Assembly: GCA_031769625.1 (NCBI GenBank)
Contig: JAUIMM010000178.1
Location: 30,274,001 to 30,338,000, forward strand
Length of the DNA: 64,000 bases
Direction of reading: 5' to 3'
Source of the DNA: Taudactylus pleione
Taxonomy: Eukaryota; Chordata; Amphibia; Anura; Myobatrachidae
The notes below the pieces were generated by a model. It was given only the letters and a program-made list of their open reading frames with translations, was not told the origin of the DNA and ran no database searches. This document shows, piece by piece, positions 1 to 11,835 of this stretch. How positions within the stretch are numbered: position 1 is the stretch's first letter; each line of letters begins with the position of its first letter. The position numbers and the translations under genes are program-made.

Positions 1-620
1 GAAGATGTCAGAATTTCAAGCAGACTGGGTTTAAATATAGGATGTCCAATCTTGAGTGGGTGATTTAACCAAAATTAAATATGAGTCAGGATCTATAGGG
101 ATTGTATCTCCCTAATTCATTTTAATGGCCTCTCGGGATTACTCCACCACTCATGCCTAGAGTGCACATTAACTATTGAAATGAAGTTCCCAAAGGACAA
201 GTCAACATATTCAGATACACTGATTTGAAACTTAATTGTAAAATGAGAAAAGTAACCACATTTTTGGCATTAATCCACAAGAGCAGAAGGGATACTGCTG
301 GGTTAACAATAGTAACAAAATGATAGGCTACAAATTTGCTTTGTTTGTAGCCTATCTCCCCTACTCAATTCCCCTTGATATCCTTATTGGTTCTAATCAG
401 TCCAGTTAAAGCCTCCATACAGCAGCAAACAATTAGAGGAGAGAGTAGACACCACTGAATGGTTCCATTATGAATGGAATAGGGATCTGGGAGGGCACCA
501 TTAACTCTAAAATCACATAAGGGCAACAGTCTACAAAGATAATTAATTCCCAACCCCAAGTGCTTGTGCAAGGCTGTCATAAACTGCCAATCTACCCTGT
601 CAAATGCCATCTACACAGCT
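1..620 (-). pseudogene. L1-like ORF2 reverse transcriptase fragment
   Basis: The minus strand at 610-365 encodes an 81-residue open stretch beginning with MAFDRVDW, followed by LGLG, a VNG motif, NGT and LSPL, and ending NKDIKG. This is the finger/palm block of L1 reverse transcriptase, where KAFDRVDW and GTRQGCPLSPLL are typical. GC/PL has become WCLLSPL here, so the copy has mutated. Downstream (below 365) the expected YADD catalytic loop is not intact in one frame. In L1 this domain copies the element RNA at the nicked target. The fragment is too short and broken to act. Confidence 0.75.
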
Positions 621-1769
621 GTGAACAAGAGAACCACATGGGACGCACTGCCACTGACATGATGGCTTAAATTTAATCACTCTAGTGGTATTATCCATAG
701 CTTCATTGCCAAACATGAATTCCACCTTATCATGATGCACACATCTTGGGAGACTTTCAAGGACATTCAAGTGAGTAGCAAGCAATTTGGTGACTAACTT
801 AACATCTGCATATAACATAGAAATTAGTAGGTAGCTTGAGCATTCTTTGTTAATGTTAGTTATGTGCACATTCATTGAATAGGGAAAAACATTTGTTTTC
901 CACTGTACAGCTTATTATAGACTATCAGCAAGAGAGGACAGAGTACATCTTTGAAGATTTTATTATAGAGGGAAAGATTTATCAAGCCATCTAAAGAGGA
1001 CAAGGGGAGGTGTTGACCTTAACAACCAATCAGCTTTCATTTTATAGAATGTAATTGCTATGGGCAACACCTTCCATTGTTTTCTTTCTAAAGTTTGATA
1101 AATCTCATCCAGACTAGAACATTTCCTATTTGGCATGAATGGTTTCTTGATAGCTTTGCAGACTTTTTTAGGAATTCATGGGAAATATATCAATTGTAGG
1201 TAGTCAATGATGTGTCTATTAACAGATGGGTGGTTCTTTTATTCAAATTATAAAATGTTGTATAGTAATTCTGAAAGGCCATAGTGATTTTATCAAATGT
1301 GAAGATAATAGTCTCCCAAGTGTCCCTAAAGGAGGGCACATACTGTAAGCTTGAAGATTTTTTTTAGCAAGAAGCACACTGGCAAGCATCTTACCATGTT
1401 TATTGTCTCAAAGGTAAAAATTTCTGTTTACATTTCTGGAGTTTGTTTTTGTCATGTAGAATCTTGTCAATAGGAGCCCTTGCTTTGGAAAGCTCTTCAT
1501 AATGATTGGAGAAGAGAGTGGTTTGGTGAAATATTTCAACAGCTCCTGTCTAAATGCTACAGTAGGGTTTATGTTTTTTTTCTATTTGTTTTTAAGCAAC
1601 AAACCATTTTGTATACACTTCCTCCTAATCACACACTTGTGTGCTGTCCAAATTGTAATTTTGAAGTGTTTGGATAGCCATTCACAGTTATATATTTTTT
1701 TATTGCAGACCCTAATTCATTGTAAGTACAGTGTTGTGGAGAATAAGTTAGTTGAATCATCATGACTAC

Positions 1770-2490
1770 TATCGAGGAGGGTAAAAGTATGATTATACAC
1801 TATCTGAATTGGGGCATGATCTGATTAAGTGACCTGGCCAATTATACAATCTGGGACTAAATAGAAATGTATATGTTCTATTAAGAAATAGTCCTGTCTG
1901 GAGACCATGGAATGGGGTGTGGAGCAGAAGATATAATCTTGAAGGAGGTGAGTTCTCAGATGTTGATCATCTGGTGTTAATGGAAGACTCTACTGACTCT
2001 TTGATGCAATCATGATGGGATGCTGTTGGAGGCAGAGGAAGAGTTAATCTCAGAATAAATAGCCCAGTTAAAATAACCCACCACTACTAAGAATTCCTCT
2101 TTTAGTGGTTGCTGAAGCTTTAGCATCTGAGATGGAAGACTGAACTGATGCTGATTAGTGGAGTAGAAGTTGACAAAAGTAAATAGTTGGTTAAAGAGCT
2201 TACAATTGAGAACTTACAATTGAGAGGCCTCTCTGTTCTTCCAGTATATGAAGGGACAGCTAAGGCTAAGCAACAGAAAATTTAAATTGCAACACCAAAT
2301 GATTTATGCAGGACGTTATTGTTACAGAAAGCATGTGGATAACATTAATTCCTAAGTTTTTGTGAAGCATTTAATTTAACATGGGTTTCCTGAGGAATGC
2401 AATATGTGCTTTACTTAAGAATAGTTTCCTCTGCAGCAGCAACTGTTTTTCAGGAGCATTAACCCCATTGACATTAATCAAGAAAACGTT
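1770..2490 (-). pseudogene. L1-like ORF2 endonuclease remnant
   Basis: On the minus strand around 2480-2400 the text INVNGVNAPEK...LLLQRKL...AHIAFLRKP resembles the N-terminus of L1 APE-type endonuclease (usually N-V-N-G-L-N ... D-I-I-F-L-Q-E-T). At about 1960-1790 the text LRTHLLQDY, RQDYFLIEH and SDHAPI matches the C-terminal endonuclease block, including the conserved SDH(A/Y) motif. Several frame changes lie between. In the family this enzyme nicks target DNA for primed reverse transcription. Here it is a pseudogene. Confidence 0.65.
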
Positions 2491-2990
2491 TAAACAAACA
2501 TGTACAAGCACATTACGTTGCTGGAGCAAAGAGGTCCTCAAAAATCTGACTTTTGATACTAATGAACTCAAATGCATCCAGAAACTTACAGTAGCCTTCC
2601 TAAGATCAGCTTCTAGAACCTCATTGAATATTTTTGACATGTTGTTAACTATCCCTATACCCTGGATGTCCTCAGGAATTACCTATACCGGTGATTATGT
2701 CTAGCTGACATAGATTGGTTTTAAGTAATTGAGCATGGGTGCACACAGTCTCCTGGAGCTGAGCCTGAGAATCATGTTGCTCCTCAAGAGTCATCACTCT
2801 GCAACCTGAGTGATATCTGCCTGCAGTGGGGCAATTGCAGAATCCACAGTATCTGTAAGCTTTTGTTCCAAATATAATAAATCTTGCTTAGTAGGTAAAT
2901 CTTGCTTAATTGGAAGGGAGTGAATATGAGCCAAAATTTCATCACAGTAGGTTGGCAGAACCACTGATGCTTAGTTCAGCAGGCCTTAAG
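2490..2990 (-). pseudogene. L1-like ORF1 remnant joined to ORF2 start
   Basis: The minus strand carries IPEDIQG ... FNEVLEADLRKAT, which resembles the IPE(D/S)-type block of L1 ORF1 proteins that precedes the RNA-binding C-terminus. Upstream, about 2990-2720, is glutamine/leucine-rich text with stops that fits the ORF1 coiled coil. The ORF1 block runs within about 100 bases into the ORF2 endonuclease start, in one 89-codon open stretch (2371-2640). The ORF1 C-terminus and inter-ORF region have therefore been deleted. ORF1 proteins coat LINE RNA; this one cannot. Confidence 0.55.
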
Positions 2991-4310
2991 GGGGCCATCT
3001 TTTCACCTCTAGCCTGTTTATGACTCATAGTGTTGGAGACTAGAGAAGTAGCTAGAGAAGAATCAGAATCAGAGGCAAAACAATGGAGACTGTTGGGCTG
3101 GCTTACTTATTGTTCGTGCATGCTTTTTCTAATGTACATCTCCCCATTCAAAAAGAGGAACTTAAGCATGGCAGGTGTAAAAGGATGTTAGGGGAAATGG
3201 ATTCCAGGATAGCAGCCATCAATCATGGTCCCCCTATTTGGGTTAGGTTAGATGCCATAGCTGAAAGGTGAAGAGCAAGTCAAGCCATATGCTGAGTGAG
3301 AGAGAATAGATGGGGCAACTAAAATAGTATTGTCAGCTGCAGTATGTCCAGTTTACAATGGATAATATTGTATAAAGAATGAGACAGGGATTGCATACTC
3401 TTAAACCCCCAAAAAAGAAAAATGTACAGTGCAACCAAAAAGTGGCAGAATATAGGCAGTAGAGGATGAGGAGGCAGGCTGCAACTGTTTAGGCTGCACT
3501 ATCATTACAGTTTTTCTCGGTTGTACCTTAGACTAGATCAATGATAGTGAAGTGACTCTGAGGTGCTCAATGCAAGGCAGATTACCAGGATGTAAGGAAC
3601 AGAGGAAAACTTCTTAGCATTAGATGGAAAAGCTCCAGGAGAAATTAACTGAGTCCACCCAGGGCACAAGGTGAATGCAGATGGAAAGCAATCTAAATGG
3701 AGATCAGATAAGCAGATTGGGAGAATGTAGGGTGCTATAGAAGTCCAGGAACACTGTAATAATGAATAAGAAGGAAATCCTCTTTATTTGACCCAAACCA
3801 GCTGGAGCACTGGACTAGTTCTGGAGGGAGTAACAGTGCCAGAGGCAGAAGCTACAGGTGAACTAGGATGGCTGCCAATTCTCTGAAGCATAGGTGAGTA
3901 ACTGCAGTGTAGGTGGGCCAGTGATGTCTTGCTACAGAGTGGTCCATTAGGTGAGAGGCAGCTCCAGTTGATTGTTTGGAAGTTTATGGGGGAGGCCTCA
4001 GAGCAAGAGGATGCCAGTGACTATGTGAGATTGCTATGGAATTAGCAAGGAGATAAATCCACCTCAGCATTGTGCAAGACAGTGAGGAACCAGGTTTTTT
4101 CATTTTTTTCTAGATGTCAGCTATGGACCTAAATGACAGGCTGTGGGTACCTCAGACATGCCGCTGGCACTAGCTGGGTCTTGCTGAAGAGCTGCAGCCA
4201 TGTGCGAATTTTCAGTATCTCTAATCCCAGGGTGAGGAATTGGACTGCGGCCAAAATATTGAGCTGATCAGGAAGATTGGGCATCAGAGAGATTGTCACT
4301 AGCAGTAGAT

Positions 4311-5092
4311 GGGTGAAGCAGTGCTGCAGAATCTCAATGGCAGGAAGCTGGATTTAATGAGAAATGAATCATTACTTTGTTGTGTTCACCATGTTCAGCT
4401 ACTAGGCCACACCTGCCAGGAATTGCAGTTCTTCCTACTAATACAATTCTGTGCTGCACTGATGAAAAATAAATCAGTGCACCAACAGCTGTTAAATGTC
4501 TTGGTAAGTCATTGCTTGTTAAATCTGGACAAATAACACTTGTTCTAATGAATAGTCTGCCAGTTTGGTATGTTGTTCATCTTTCTGGTTACATTTCTCT
4601 TCCACCTTGGTGGCACAGATGCAGTTTCACTGTGAGTTTTAAGCAGTTTAGAAACACTGGATTTTACTTTCTCCATTAAAAACCACAAAAAATACTTTAA
4701 TAAGTTGCACAACACTGTAAGTGCAGGGGTTATAGCTTTTGAGAGGGTTGGTAGTGCACCCCATGCACATCGTCTGCCTGTATTAGTGCATCCCTTCTTT
4801 TTAGTATTACGCTGGCCACTAACATTTACTTCCAGCCCTCCTATACAGTAGTTCATTGTGTTTTCAAATCTTGACACTCAGAGAAGACGTTGACAGCAAG
4901 AAGCCACATGTTTGAAACCACAAAGGTGCAGAGGCTACCCAGCTAATGTAATGGGCTGGTAATTGCAGCTTTTCAAAAGTGTGTTGACATTGTGTAAGGA
5001 TGCTTTTGGTTGTTGTTTCACACGAAAAAAACCTTTATTTGAAGGATTTACTGTAAGAATAATTAAAGATGGAAACAGCTAAAATGATTGCC

Positions 5093-5140
<48 letters not shown>

Positions 5141-5446
5141 TTAGGGTCTTATATTGCTCATATTAATAGATGTTCTTCTCTTCCAAAACTCCTTCTGTTC
5201 AGGCTGTACTTTCAGCTGTTGTTGCAAAGCCCAGTTTAGTGACTTATTACATAATGAAATGGGCTTTTGGACATAGAATTGCATGTTAGCAATCTTAAGT
5301 ATTAATGTTCAGGGCTTGACATTTATTCCTTTTTTGAGACAAACTTGTCAATGACAGGAGTCAAGTCAGGACTCCAGATATAGGCATATAGTTACTGTAA
5401 ATATCAGCATTGTTAAATCCAAATACAGGAACAGGAGTGGTTAGAG
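4311..5446. other. DOK6 intron sequence with a TA microsatellite
   Basis: AT-rich intron with no recognisable gene. It contains a pure (TA)n run at about 5096-5138. I see no conserved ORF; the short open frames have no family signature. Confidence 0.5.
5096..5138. repeat. (TA)n microsatellite
   Basis: About 21 uninterrupted TA units. Confidence 0.95.
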
Positions 5447-5641
5447 CACAGGTTCTCAAACTCTATCCTCAGTGCATGTTTTCCAGGTCTACTAAAAATC
5501 ACAAATGAAATACAGTAATTAGTTTTACCTGTGGATCTTTCAAAATGTGTCAGTGAGTAATGAATACACCTGTGCACCTGCTGGGTGACCTGGAAAATGT
5601 GACCTGTGTGGGGTCCTGAGGACCGAGTTTGAGAACCACTG
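5447..5641. mobile_element. hAT-type MITE with perfect 8-bp target-site duplication
   Basis: A 195-bp non-coding element. Its ends are inverted: the left begins CACAGGTTCTCAAACTC and the right, reverse-complemented, begins CAGTGGTTCTCAAACTC. The sequence GGTTAGAG occurs directly before (5439-5446) and directly after (5642-5649). TIRs of the CAGnGGTTCTCAAA type with an 8-bp duplication are diagnostic of hAT transposons. There is no transposase, so it is a MITE that was moved in trans. The next inner bases (tatcctcag / ctgagga) extend the pairing imperfectly. Confidence 0.92.
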
Positions 5642-5649
5642 GGTTAGAG

Positions 5650-7114
5650 TAAAGTATGTGACTAATGGGACTATATGTAATACACATGCACACATATCAG
5701 AAAAGAGTGAACAAATATACTACACTCTTCCCTCATAGTGCCATACTGCATACTAGGCTGACTGGGTATAGTAAAGAGTATACAGTAAAATCCCCCAGTG
5801 TAAGGAATGTGCAGATTTATCACATAATTCTAGATAAGTTATTCCAATCTTCACAAATGTCTGACTTCCAACTTGCCACAACCACTAAGAAATGTATAGA
5901 AATGTATTCAGATATTCAGACAATGACATGTAATATGTTTTGTATGTAAATTAACCTAAAACTCTCTATAATAGTTCTTACATCTATGATAAAAAAAAAA
6001 AACATTTAGAAACCAGACAGGCATTTTGTGGTGCAGAATTGGATATTAATGAGATTTAGACCAAAAACTCAAAATGGGTATGATTTCATATTTTAGAAGC
6101 CAATTAAACTAATACAATAATATACTTTCTAAATAAAAGCTTGGATTTACTTGATATTTTCACATTACAAATAAAGATCATGGCTGTTACTGCATGTATA
6201 CTGTAGCTTGTGAGTTGCACAATCTGGTGCAATTCTGGTGATTTATACTGTAAATTTAAAAAAGGGAACCAATTTAAAAGACAAAAATAACCTAGTTTTG
6301 CCTTTGAAACTATTACTGCTTTATTGTTTATCATACAAATCGCCAAATTACACAAGGTCTTGAGACTTGCAGGGTATTACATGAGGGCACTACGTCTATG
6401 CTAGGATTGAAATTCTGATGACTTGTATATTTGTATGCAGAACTTGGACAGTTGTAATGTGCAGAATTTCCATCTACTGACAATTATAAGCCAAACACCT
6501 TTAAAATAGCTTAAAAATAAAATTAAATAATTTTTATTAATTACACAAAAGCTATTGTTTTAATCATGTTTAATGTGAAATAGACTTTCGCATTTACCCA
6601 TTTAACATATTTTCTTTTACTGTTGTTTACTATGGATTCTGCTCCCGAAAATTAAATTTTACTTTAGTTGAAATGTTATTAAGAATGGGGAAAGCATTTT
6701 GTTTTCCTGTTGAGTACTCATTTTCTTGCCAGAAACTATGTATCTATTTTCTATTCCGAGTTTTCATTAATGTTTGCAATTTCAGTCTTTAATGACCTGT
6801 GTCTTCAGTATAATTTAAAAAAGAAGCTTCTTCTGCATTAGTCAGGTAAGTAAAGCTCATCACTTTGGCCTATTTTGGCAGCTATTGTATACATGCTGTT
6901 GATTTCTCTAATAATTGAGCAACTATACAACTTCTTTCAAACATTAAAATTCCTACTAGAGTTAGAAAACATTATTTAACACAATGCGATTTATGAAAAT
7001 ACATATTTCGATATGTTCTATACCTAAAGAAACAATCTTTTTCATTTTTAAAGACTAAAATGATATTCAATCTCTACTTTTGCATTTTAGTTTGTTTACA
7101 GCTTTTCTGTATTT
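5650..7114. other. DOK6 intron, no feature recognised
   Basis: AT-rich sequence with poly-A/T runs. The short ORFs here have no family signature. I see no gene or repeat boundary. Confidence 0.5.
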
Positions 7115-7285
7115 GGGGGGAATTCAAGCCGCCAGCAGCACTTATCGGGATTTTTTTTCTGGACCTTAGCAAACTCCAAAAATAAAACCCAGATAATTAG
7201 CCTCTTTTCGGGAAGCCACCAATGAAAGCACATAGGTCCGTGACCTGATCCCCTAAAAATGATCAGGGCTAATTGAAGTCCTCCC
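7115..7285. mobile_element. Possible small inverted-repeat element (MITE)
   Basis: The left edge reads GGGGGGAATTCAAG. The right edge, reverse-complemented, reads GGGAGGACTTCAATTAG. These are similar, as expected of degenerate TIRs, and enclose about 170 bp of non-coding DNA. No clear target duplication is visible, so the call is tentative. Confidence 0.4.
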
Positions 7286-8309
7286 TTTGTCTTAAGCAAC
7301 AGACACATTTAATTCTGGTAAGGTAATGTATTTATTTATTATATACTAACACTTACTGAAGGACTGTACACATGAAAAAAGGATTCAGTGATTCCTGAAA
7401 CAGCTGTCTTGTGGGTGTTTTTCATGTTTCATGCGACAGCCTTATAACTTAAATTGTGAGAGGACAAAGTTTCTTCTGCAAGAAACAGAAATGAGCCCTC
7501 ACTGATTTCACGGAGGAAATGTCATTGCCATTGGAAAGGAAAATGTCATTGCCATTTGGTTTGATCAACATCTTTCAGTGGGATAAAGACAATTAACCAT
7601 TTTCTGCTGCACCCATACAATATGGTGCTTCCTTTCTGATGAAACAGTCCTGTACTCCTTGTAAATACTCTAGACATCAAGGAAATCAGTGTGAACTTGT
7701 ATAAGATGCATCCTGTATCTTTGAAAGAGAAACATGTATAGGCTAAGCCCACACAAACATTAAGTATAGTCAGCAAATAAGGAGCAGTATCAAATAGACT
7801 GGCTTATTAAGCATCTTGTAACCACATACAAATGTTAAATACATATATTTGTATATAAAATCCAAAACAATGAAAACCTCTAAAAAATGCAGGCATACCA
7901 GAAATAAATCAAATTAAGTACTTTCATTTTAACAAAAAGTTATTTCCTTGTGATCGCTTCAAGGTTTCATGATATTATTGGCTACACAGAAAAAAATATA
8001 TACACAAAATAGTGTAATTCTGTTAAAATAAAAACATAATTTTAAAGTGTTTCTAGTGCCCAGTATCACACTTTAATCTAGTGTGTTTTCCAAATCATGT
8101 GACCAGAAACACCCAATGAATGCCAGTGTGTTCCAAAAAGTAGATCATGATAATGAAAATAGAAACTCTCTGTTCATTCAAGTGAATGCAATGCATGCCA
8201 AACAAAAAATAAATAATAAAATGCTCATTTGATATTTTATACGATGATAACCCTCTATCCTTTTCTCCACAAATTACAAGATGCTCCAGGAAAAGAAGAA
8301 GGAATATGG
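7286..8309. other. DOK6 intron, no feature recognised
   Basis: AT-rich sequence with scattered poly-A. I see no gene, hairpin or repeat boundary. Confidence 0.5.
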
Positions 8310-8314
8310 CATAG

Positions 8315-9513
8315 TGTCATGAGTCGGAATCTTAGCATTCGTTTCAGAATCAAACATTCATTTATTTCAGTTTCCAAGACATCTCGGGGATGCCTCCCTG
8401 TGATTAACTAATGCACTTATGTACTCACCTGTTCAGCTAGACAAATGGCTATTTACCACCTCCTATTTAAACCAGTTCCTGTGAGCCACCCATTGCCTGA
8501 ACAACATGTTCCTACCCAGGGTAGTTATAGGCTCCAGGCTTATTCCTGTATGCTGTGATTGTGTCCTCCATGACTTTATCTGCTACTTCGTGGTTTCTCC
8601 CTGTTTACCATCTGCACTGAGTATAGTCACCTGCCGGCATCACAGCTTACACACTGCATGCAGACCTGTCTTCCATCTGCCTCTGTGTTCTTTTACCTGT
8701 CAGCACCGCAGTGTTCATGCTGCATACAGACCAGCACTACTTCTCCACAGCCTGCAAGTATATCACTTTCATATGTCACCTATCAGTGCGACAGCTTCCA
8801 CGCTGTATACTAACTTGCTACTCCTCAGTGCTGAGCTGGCAAGTTTAGCCGCGGTCTTCATTACATCATACTGCTGGGATAGTGCATGCAAGTTACTTAT
8901 GTTGTTATACTCTATGCTCGGTGGTAGTCCAGGTTATCATGTTATACTATTGTGCTGTATTTGTTTCCTTGCATTGTGTGCTATTGGCTTGGGCTGGTTC
9001 AGAGAATAGTGCTGGTTCCAGGGCTAGGATTCAGTGTGCAGTATACAGTATGTACACTGAAGTGTTCAGTAGCTTTATTACTTATTCTGATTCTCAGTTT
9101 CTGAGTTCCTCTCTAGTTTCAGTTCCAAGTTCAGTGTAAGAGCAGTACCAGTAGTACCAGTACCAGACTTTCAGCTTCTGCAGTTGTATTCTGACTACAT
9201 AAGACTCTGATTCCTAGCTTGAGTTCTGAGTTCCTATCTACAAGTACTATACTGTTCTGAGTCTCAGGGATCACCCTTGTCGCTGGAGTTTATTCCTAGT
9301 TTTACTTGCCTTCACTGGTCACTAGGTGAGGGTTTCCCCAGTGGACCTAGTCTGTTAACTCTGGTTCCATGCATATCACTAGTCTGTGTTTCCTACACTT
9401 TACTCCTGTTCATACCCATGAGCCAAAGTTTCATCAAGACAACTCGTTTCCTATGCACGTCAGTCAGACCTAAGGGTCCCGAGCTGGATCGAAATTATAC
9501 CCAGACCATGACA
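8315..9513 (+). mobile_element. Solo LTR of an LTR retrotransposon
   Basis: A 1199-bp unit starts TGTCATGAG and ends CCATGACA. It therefore begins TG, ends CA, and its termini form the inverted pair TGTCATG/CATGACA. The pentamer CATAG lies immediately before (8310-8314) and after (9514-9518), a 5-bp duplication typical of integrase-mediated insertion. No gag, pol, primer site or polypurine tract adjoins it, so the internal part was probably lost by LTR-LTR recombination. A TATA-like CTATTTAAACC sits near 8462. The 8600-8880 part contains degenerate internal repeats with the motif CAG...GCATGCAGACC. The 167-codon ORF at 8506-9009 lies wholly inside and has no family signature. Orientation is assigned from the TATA-like site and is uncertain. 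Confidence 0.85.
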
Positions 9514-9659
9514 CATAGCATAATATGTTTTCAACAGATTTTATTCAAATATAACATAAAAGCAACAAAAGGTTATGCCCATACATTCAACACTTAAAAA
9601 GCACTGCTTAGATAAAGAACTGGTCCTGGTTCTCAAATATCCAAAAGAAAGGTGAGTGT

Positions 9660-10100
9660 AGGTCACAAACAGTGGTGGATCTTACCTAGGGGCTGTGAGG
9701 CTGTAGCCCCCCTAAAATACTACACTGTTCAGTGAGCCAGTGCAGTCCATGACTGCACTGGATTCACTGAGACTGGAGGTGGCTTCCTGCCAGTCATGCT
9801 GAAGACAGGCAGCAAGGAGGAGTTGTCTCCTCCCCCCCTGGGACTGCCAGTCCGGGCTGCAATCAGTAGAGAGAAGCCACCGTGGAAGCTGCAGCTCTGC
9901 GTTTCAGGCAGCCCAACAGGACTTCTCAGGGCTGCAAGCAATGCAGCATTGAGAAAGCTGGTGTTGGGCATGCGCATGTGCAGCGCCATTGCTCATGCGC
10001 AGATCTCGACACCTGCCAGATTCATAGAGCAGGTGCTGGGACCCAGGCCAGCAGCAGCAGCAGCCCCCTCAGGTAAGAGGGCAGGATCTGCTGCTGGTCA
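9660..10100. repeat. GC-richer repeat-like block with a hairpin, unclassified
   Basis: Higher GC than its surroundings, with a clear hairpin at about 9731-9771: CAGTGAGCCAGTGCAGTC pairs with GACTGCACTGGATTCACTG. It contains CATGCGCATG and a short AGC run near 10050. The open frames (up to 119 codons) have no recognisable domain. It is probably a dispersed repeat; I cannot assign its ends. Confidence 0.4.
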
Positions 10101-10559
10101 CAAATATATATGTAGTGAATTAAGATATGTATTTAAAGAAATGGGAGTATGTTAAAGAAATATAGATGTATTACAATAAAGAAAAAAGCTGTAATTCTAT
10201 ATCTTGCATAGCAATGGCATACACATCAGACAAAATTTTCCAATAAGAAATCAAAATACAAGACGATATATTTGTGCTAACATACCGTAATGTGGACATG
10301 TCAACTGAATATAATTACACCAGTGTGTCATAAATAAATATATTTGTCGTCCAACAATTTTTTACAGTACATTTACATCCCTGTCATTAGTAGATGCAAA
10401 GTAGCAGGTGGATTTCCAACAACTGAGAAGATGTTAAGTATTACCTCTATCATGCGCCATTGCTAATGGGAAATGCTAATAGCAAGAATAGACAAATGAA
10501 ATAGTTAATAAAGCAAATATTTACAAGTACACTTCAAAATAAGCAATAGATGTTCTTAC

Positions 10560-10749
10560 CTTCCTGATTCAAAGGTAAACCATGTTGAATCCCTGCCGTA
10601 TCTTCTTAAAGAGCTTAGAGGCCACATGACCAACTTCACTTTTGCGTTATGAATATCCCATAGGTAGATGTTTTCATGTGTTATCTGCATTGTGCATTCC
10701 CCATAGATATCTAAGTTTGGCGTTGGCATAAGATACACATTGAATCGCT
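10560..10749 (-). CDS. dok6: DOK6 coding exon: first part of the PTB (IRS-type) domain
   Basis: A 190-bp exon of docking protein 6, a membrane-recruited adaptor that binds phosphotyrosine motifs of receptor tyrosine kinases such as RET. The translation includes [49 protein letters not shown]; this is the IRS-type PTB fold, with the RRYG and WFTFE signatures. On the minus strand the acceptor is ...TTTATCTAG then AGCGATTC, and the donor is GGAAG then GTAAGA. The exon starts with two bases of a Glu codon and ends with two bases of an Arg codon. It follows the exon at 28312-28431, whose last base is the G completing that Glu codon, so the phases agree. Paralogues DOK4 and DOK5 share the fold, but [22 protein letters not shown] text fits my recollection of DOK6 best. 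There are no stops; it looks functional. Confidence 0.93.
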
Positions 10750-11439
10750 CTAGATAAAGTTACAAAAAAAGTAAAAGTATGTTTTATGGATTATAGTTTC
10801 ATTGAATATAATGATAAAGATTCACATTTCAATACTTGAAAACAATATCTATTTAAAAAAAGACCAAAAAAAACCAAAACAAACGGTTTGTATTCTTGAC
10901 TTTTCATAAAAGAACATCACACAGCAGTGCACTGATGCTTTTAAATTAAAAGGAATGAAAATTTCATTATAGACCCTAAACTCTGTCAATGTAAAATCAA
11001 ATACATTTTGGCAATGGATTACATTTACAAAATATAAACCATCTCTAAAACTTTATGAGTGGAATGCCGAGAGGAAAAGTGCATTTATCTCATGGTTTCT
11101 CCTATTGTGCTTGCCCCATCATGCTTTCAATAACATTATTTCTTATTTTACATCTGCGTTAATCATAAAAAAGCAAATAACTGGCATTGGATGTCAGTGG
11201 AAACTACTATATGAGCACTATCCTATGCTACACCTAGAAAATGGTTTTGATGTCTGTTTCTTCAATGACTGGTTGTGACAACAAGTGCTGATCACAATGT
11301 ACAGTATAAGCTTCCAGTGCTGGCTGCACTATCAATGATCAAACTTTCTCGATCAGATCTATTTATTAAACTGTTTCATACTCAAGACAATGTGAAGACT
11401 GCAGTTTACCCATGATTTTTGAAACTTGAAGGGACATAA
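10750..11439. other. Intron flank of the PTB exon, no feature recognised
   Basis: AT-rich intron with A-rich runs. The pyrimidine tract upstream of the PTB-exon acceptor appears on this strand as purine-rich AAAAAAAGTAAAAG. Confidence 0.5.
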
Positions 11440-11835
11440 TTTATCTGGCGGTACAAGTATCCCAACTGCCGGCATCCTGAAGGAAAGTATCGGGCATTAG
11501 GGAAGGGTTAGGGGTTATGGTTAGGCATTAGGGGGAGGGTTAGGGTTAGGCACTAAAGGGGGAGGATTACATTTATGGTGCAGGGAGCGGGAGGTTAAAT
11601 TTAGAGACTTGGGGGGAGTGTTAGATTTAGGGTGCGGGGAGGGGGAGGTTAGGTTTAGGCACTAGGGGTGGAGGTTAGTGTTAAGCACTGGGGAGGAAGG
11701 TTTAGGGTTAGAGGTAGGGGTAAGGGTTAGTCTTACCTTCTTTCCTTAAGGGTGTCAGGATTCTGACTGTAGGGATGCCACTGTCAATATTCTGACCAGC
11801 GGCATCCCGACCACTAGGATCTCATACCTAACCCA
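11440..11835. mobile_element. Telomere-like-repeat element, copy 1 (G-rich on plus)
   Basis: The core at about 11493-11741 is built of variants of GGGTTAGGGTTAGGCACTA, spaced by G-rich runs. It is flanked by divergent inverted sequences: left CCCAACTGCCGGCATCCTG, right GGGATGCCACTGTC and GCGGCATCCCGACC. The same arrangement, in the opposite orientation, occurs at 17.9 kb and 21.7 kb. It is non-coding. The shared 'conserved flank, telomere-like core, conserved flank' layout indicates a dispersed element rather than a chromosome end. Confidence 0.7.

Larger units (their letters stand above)
1..4310 (-). mobile_element. Decayed L1-like non-LTR retrotransposon (LINE), truncated by the window edge
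   Basis: Reading the minus strand from about 3000 down to 1 gives, in order, ORF1-like coiled-coil and RNA-binding text, an AP-endonuclease start, the endonuclease C-terminus and a reverse-transcriptase block. This is the order of an L1/Tx1-clade LINE. All frames are broken by stops and shifts, so it is an old, dead copy. The stretch 3000-4310 has no protein similarity that I can see and sits where the 5' untranslated region would be. The RT C-terminus and 3' end lie beyond base 1. It lies sense to DOK6, in the intron downstream of the PTB exon. Confidence 0.75.
1..10559 (-). other. dok6: Partial DOK6 intron downstream of the PTB exon
   Basis: Sequence after the splice donor of the exon at 10560-10749. 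The intron starts GTAAGA at 10559 (minus strand) and runs off the window at base 1, so it is longer than 10.5 kb. The next coding exon (rest of the PTB domain) was not found here. The intron hosts the LINE remnant, the hAT MITE and the solo LTR. Confidence 0.8.

Noticed and set aside
8506..9009. 167-codon plus-strand ORF
   Set aside because: It lies wholly inside the solo LTR, is Cys/Leu-rich low-quality text, spans internal repeats and has no known motif.
10560..10749. Assigning the PTB exon to DOK5 or DOK4
   Set aside because: The fold is shared, but the [22 protein letters not shown] text and the linker exon fit DOK6 better from memory of the family; an alignment would settle it.
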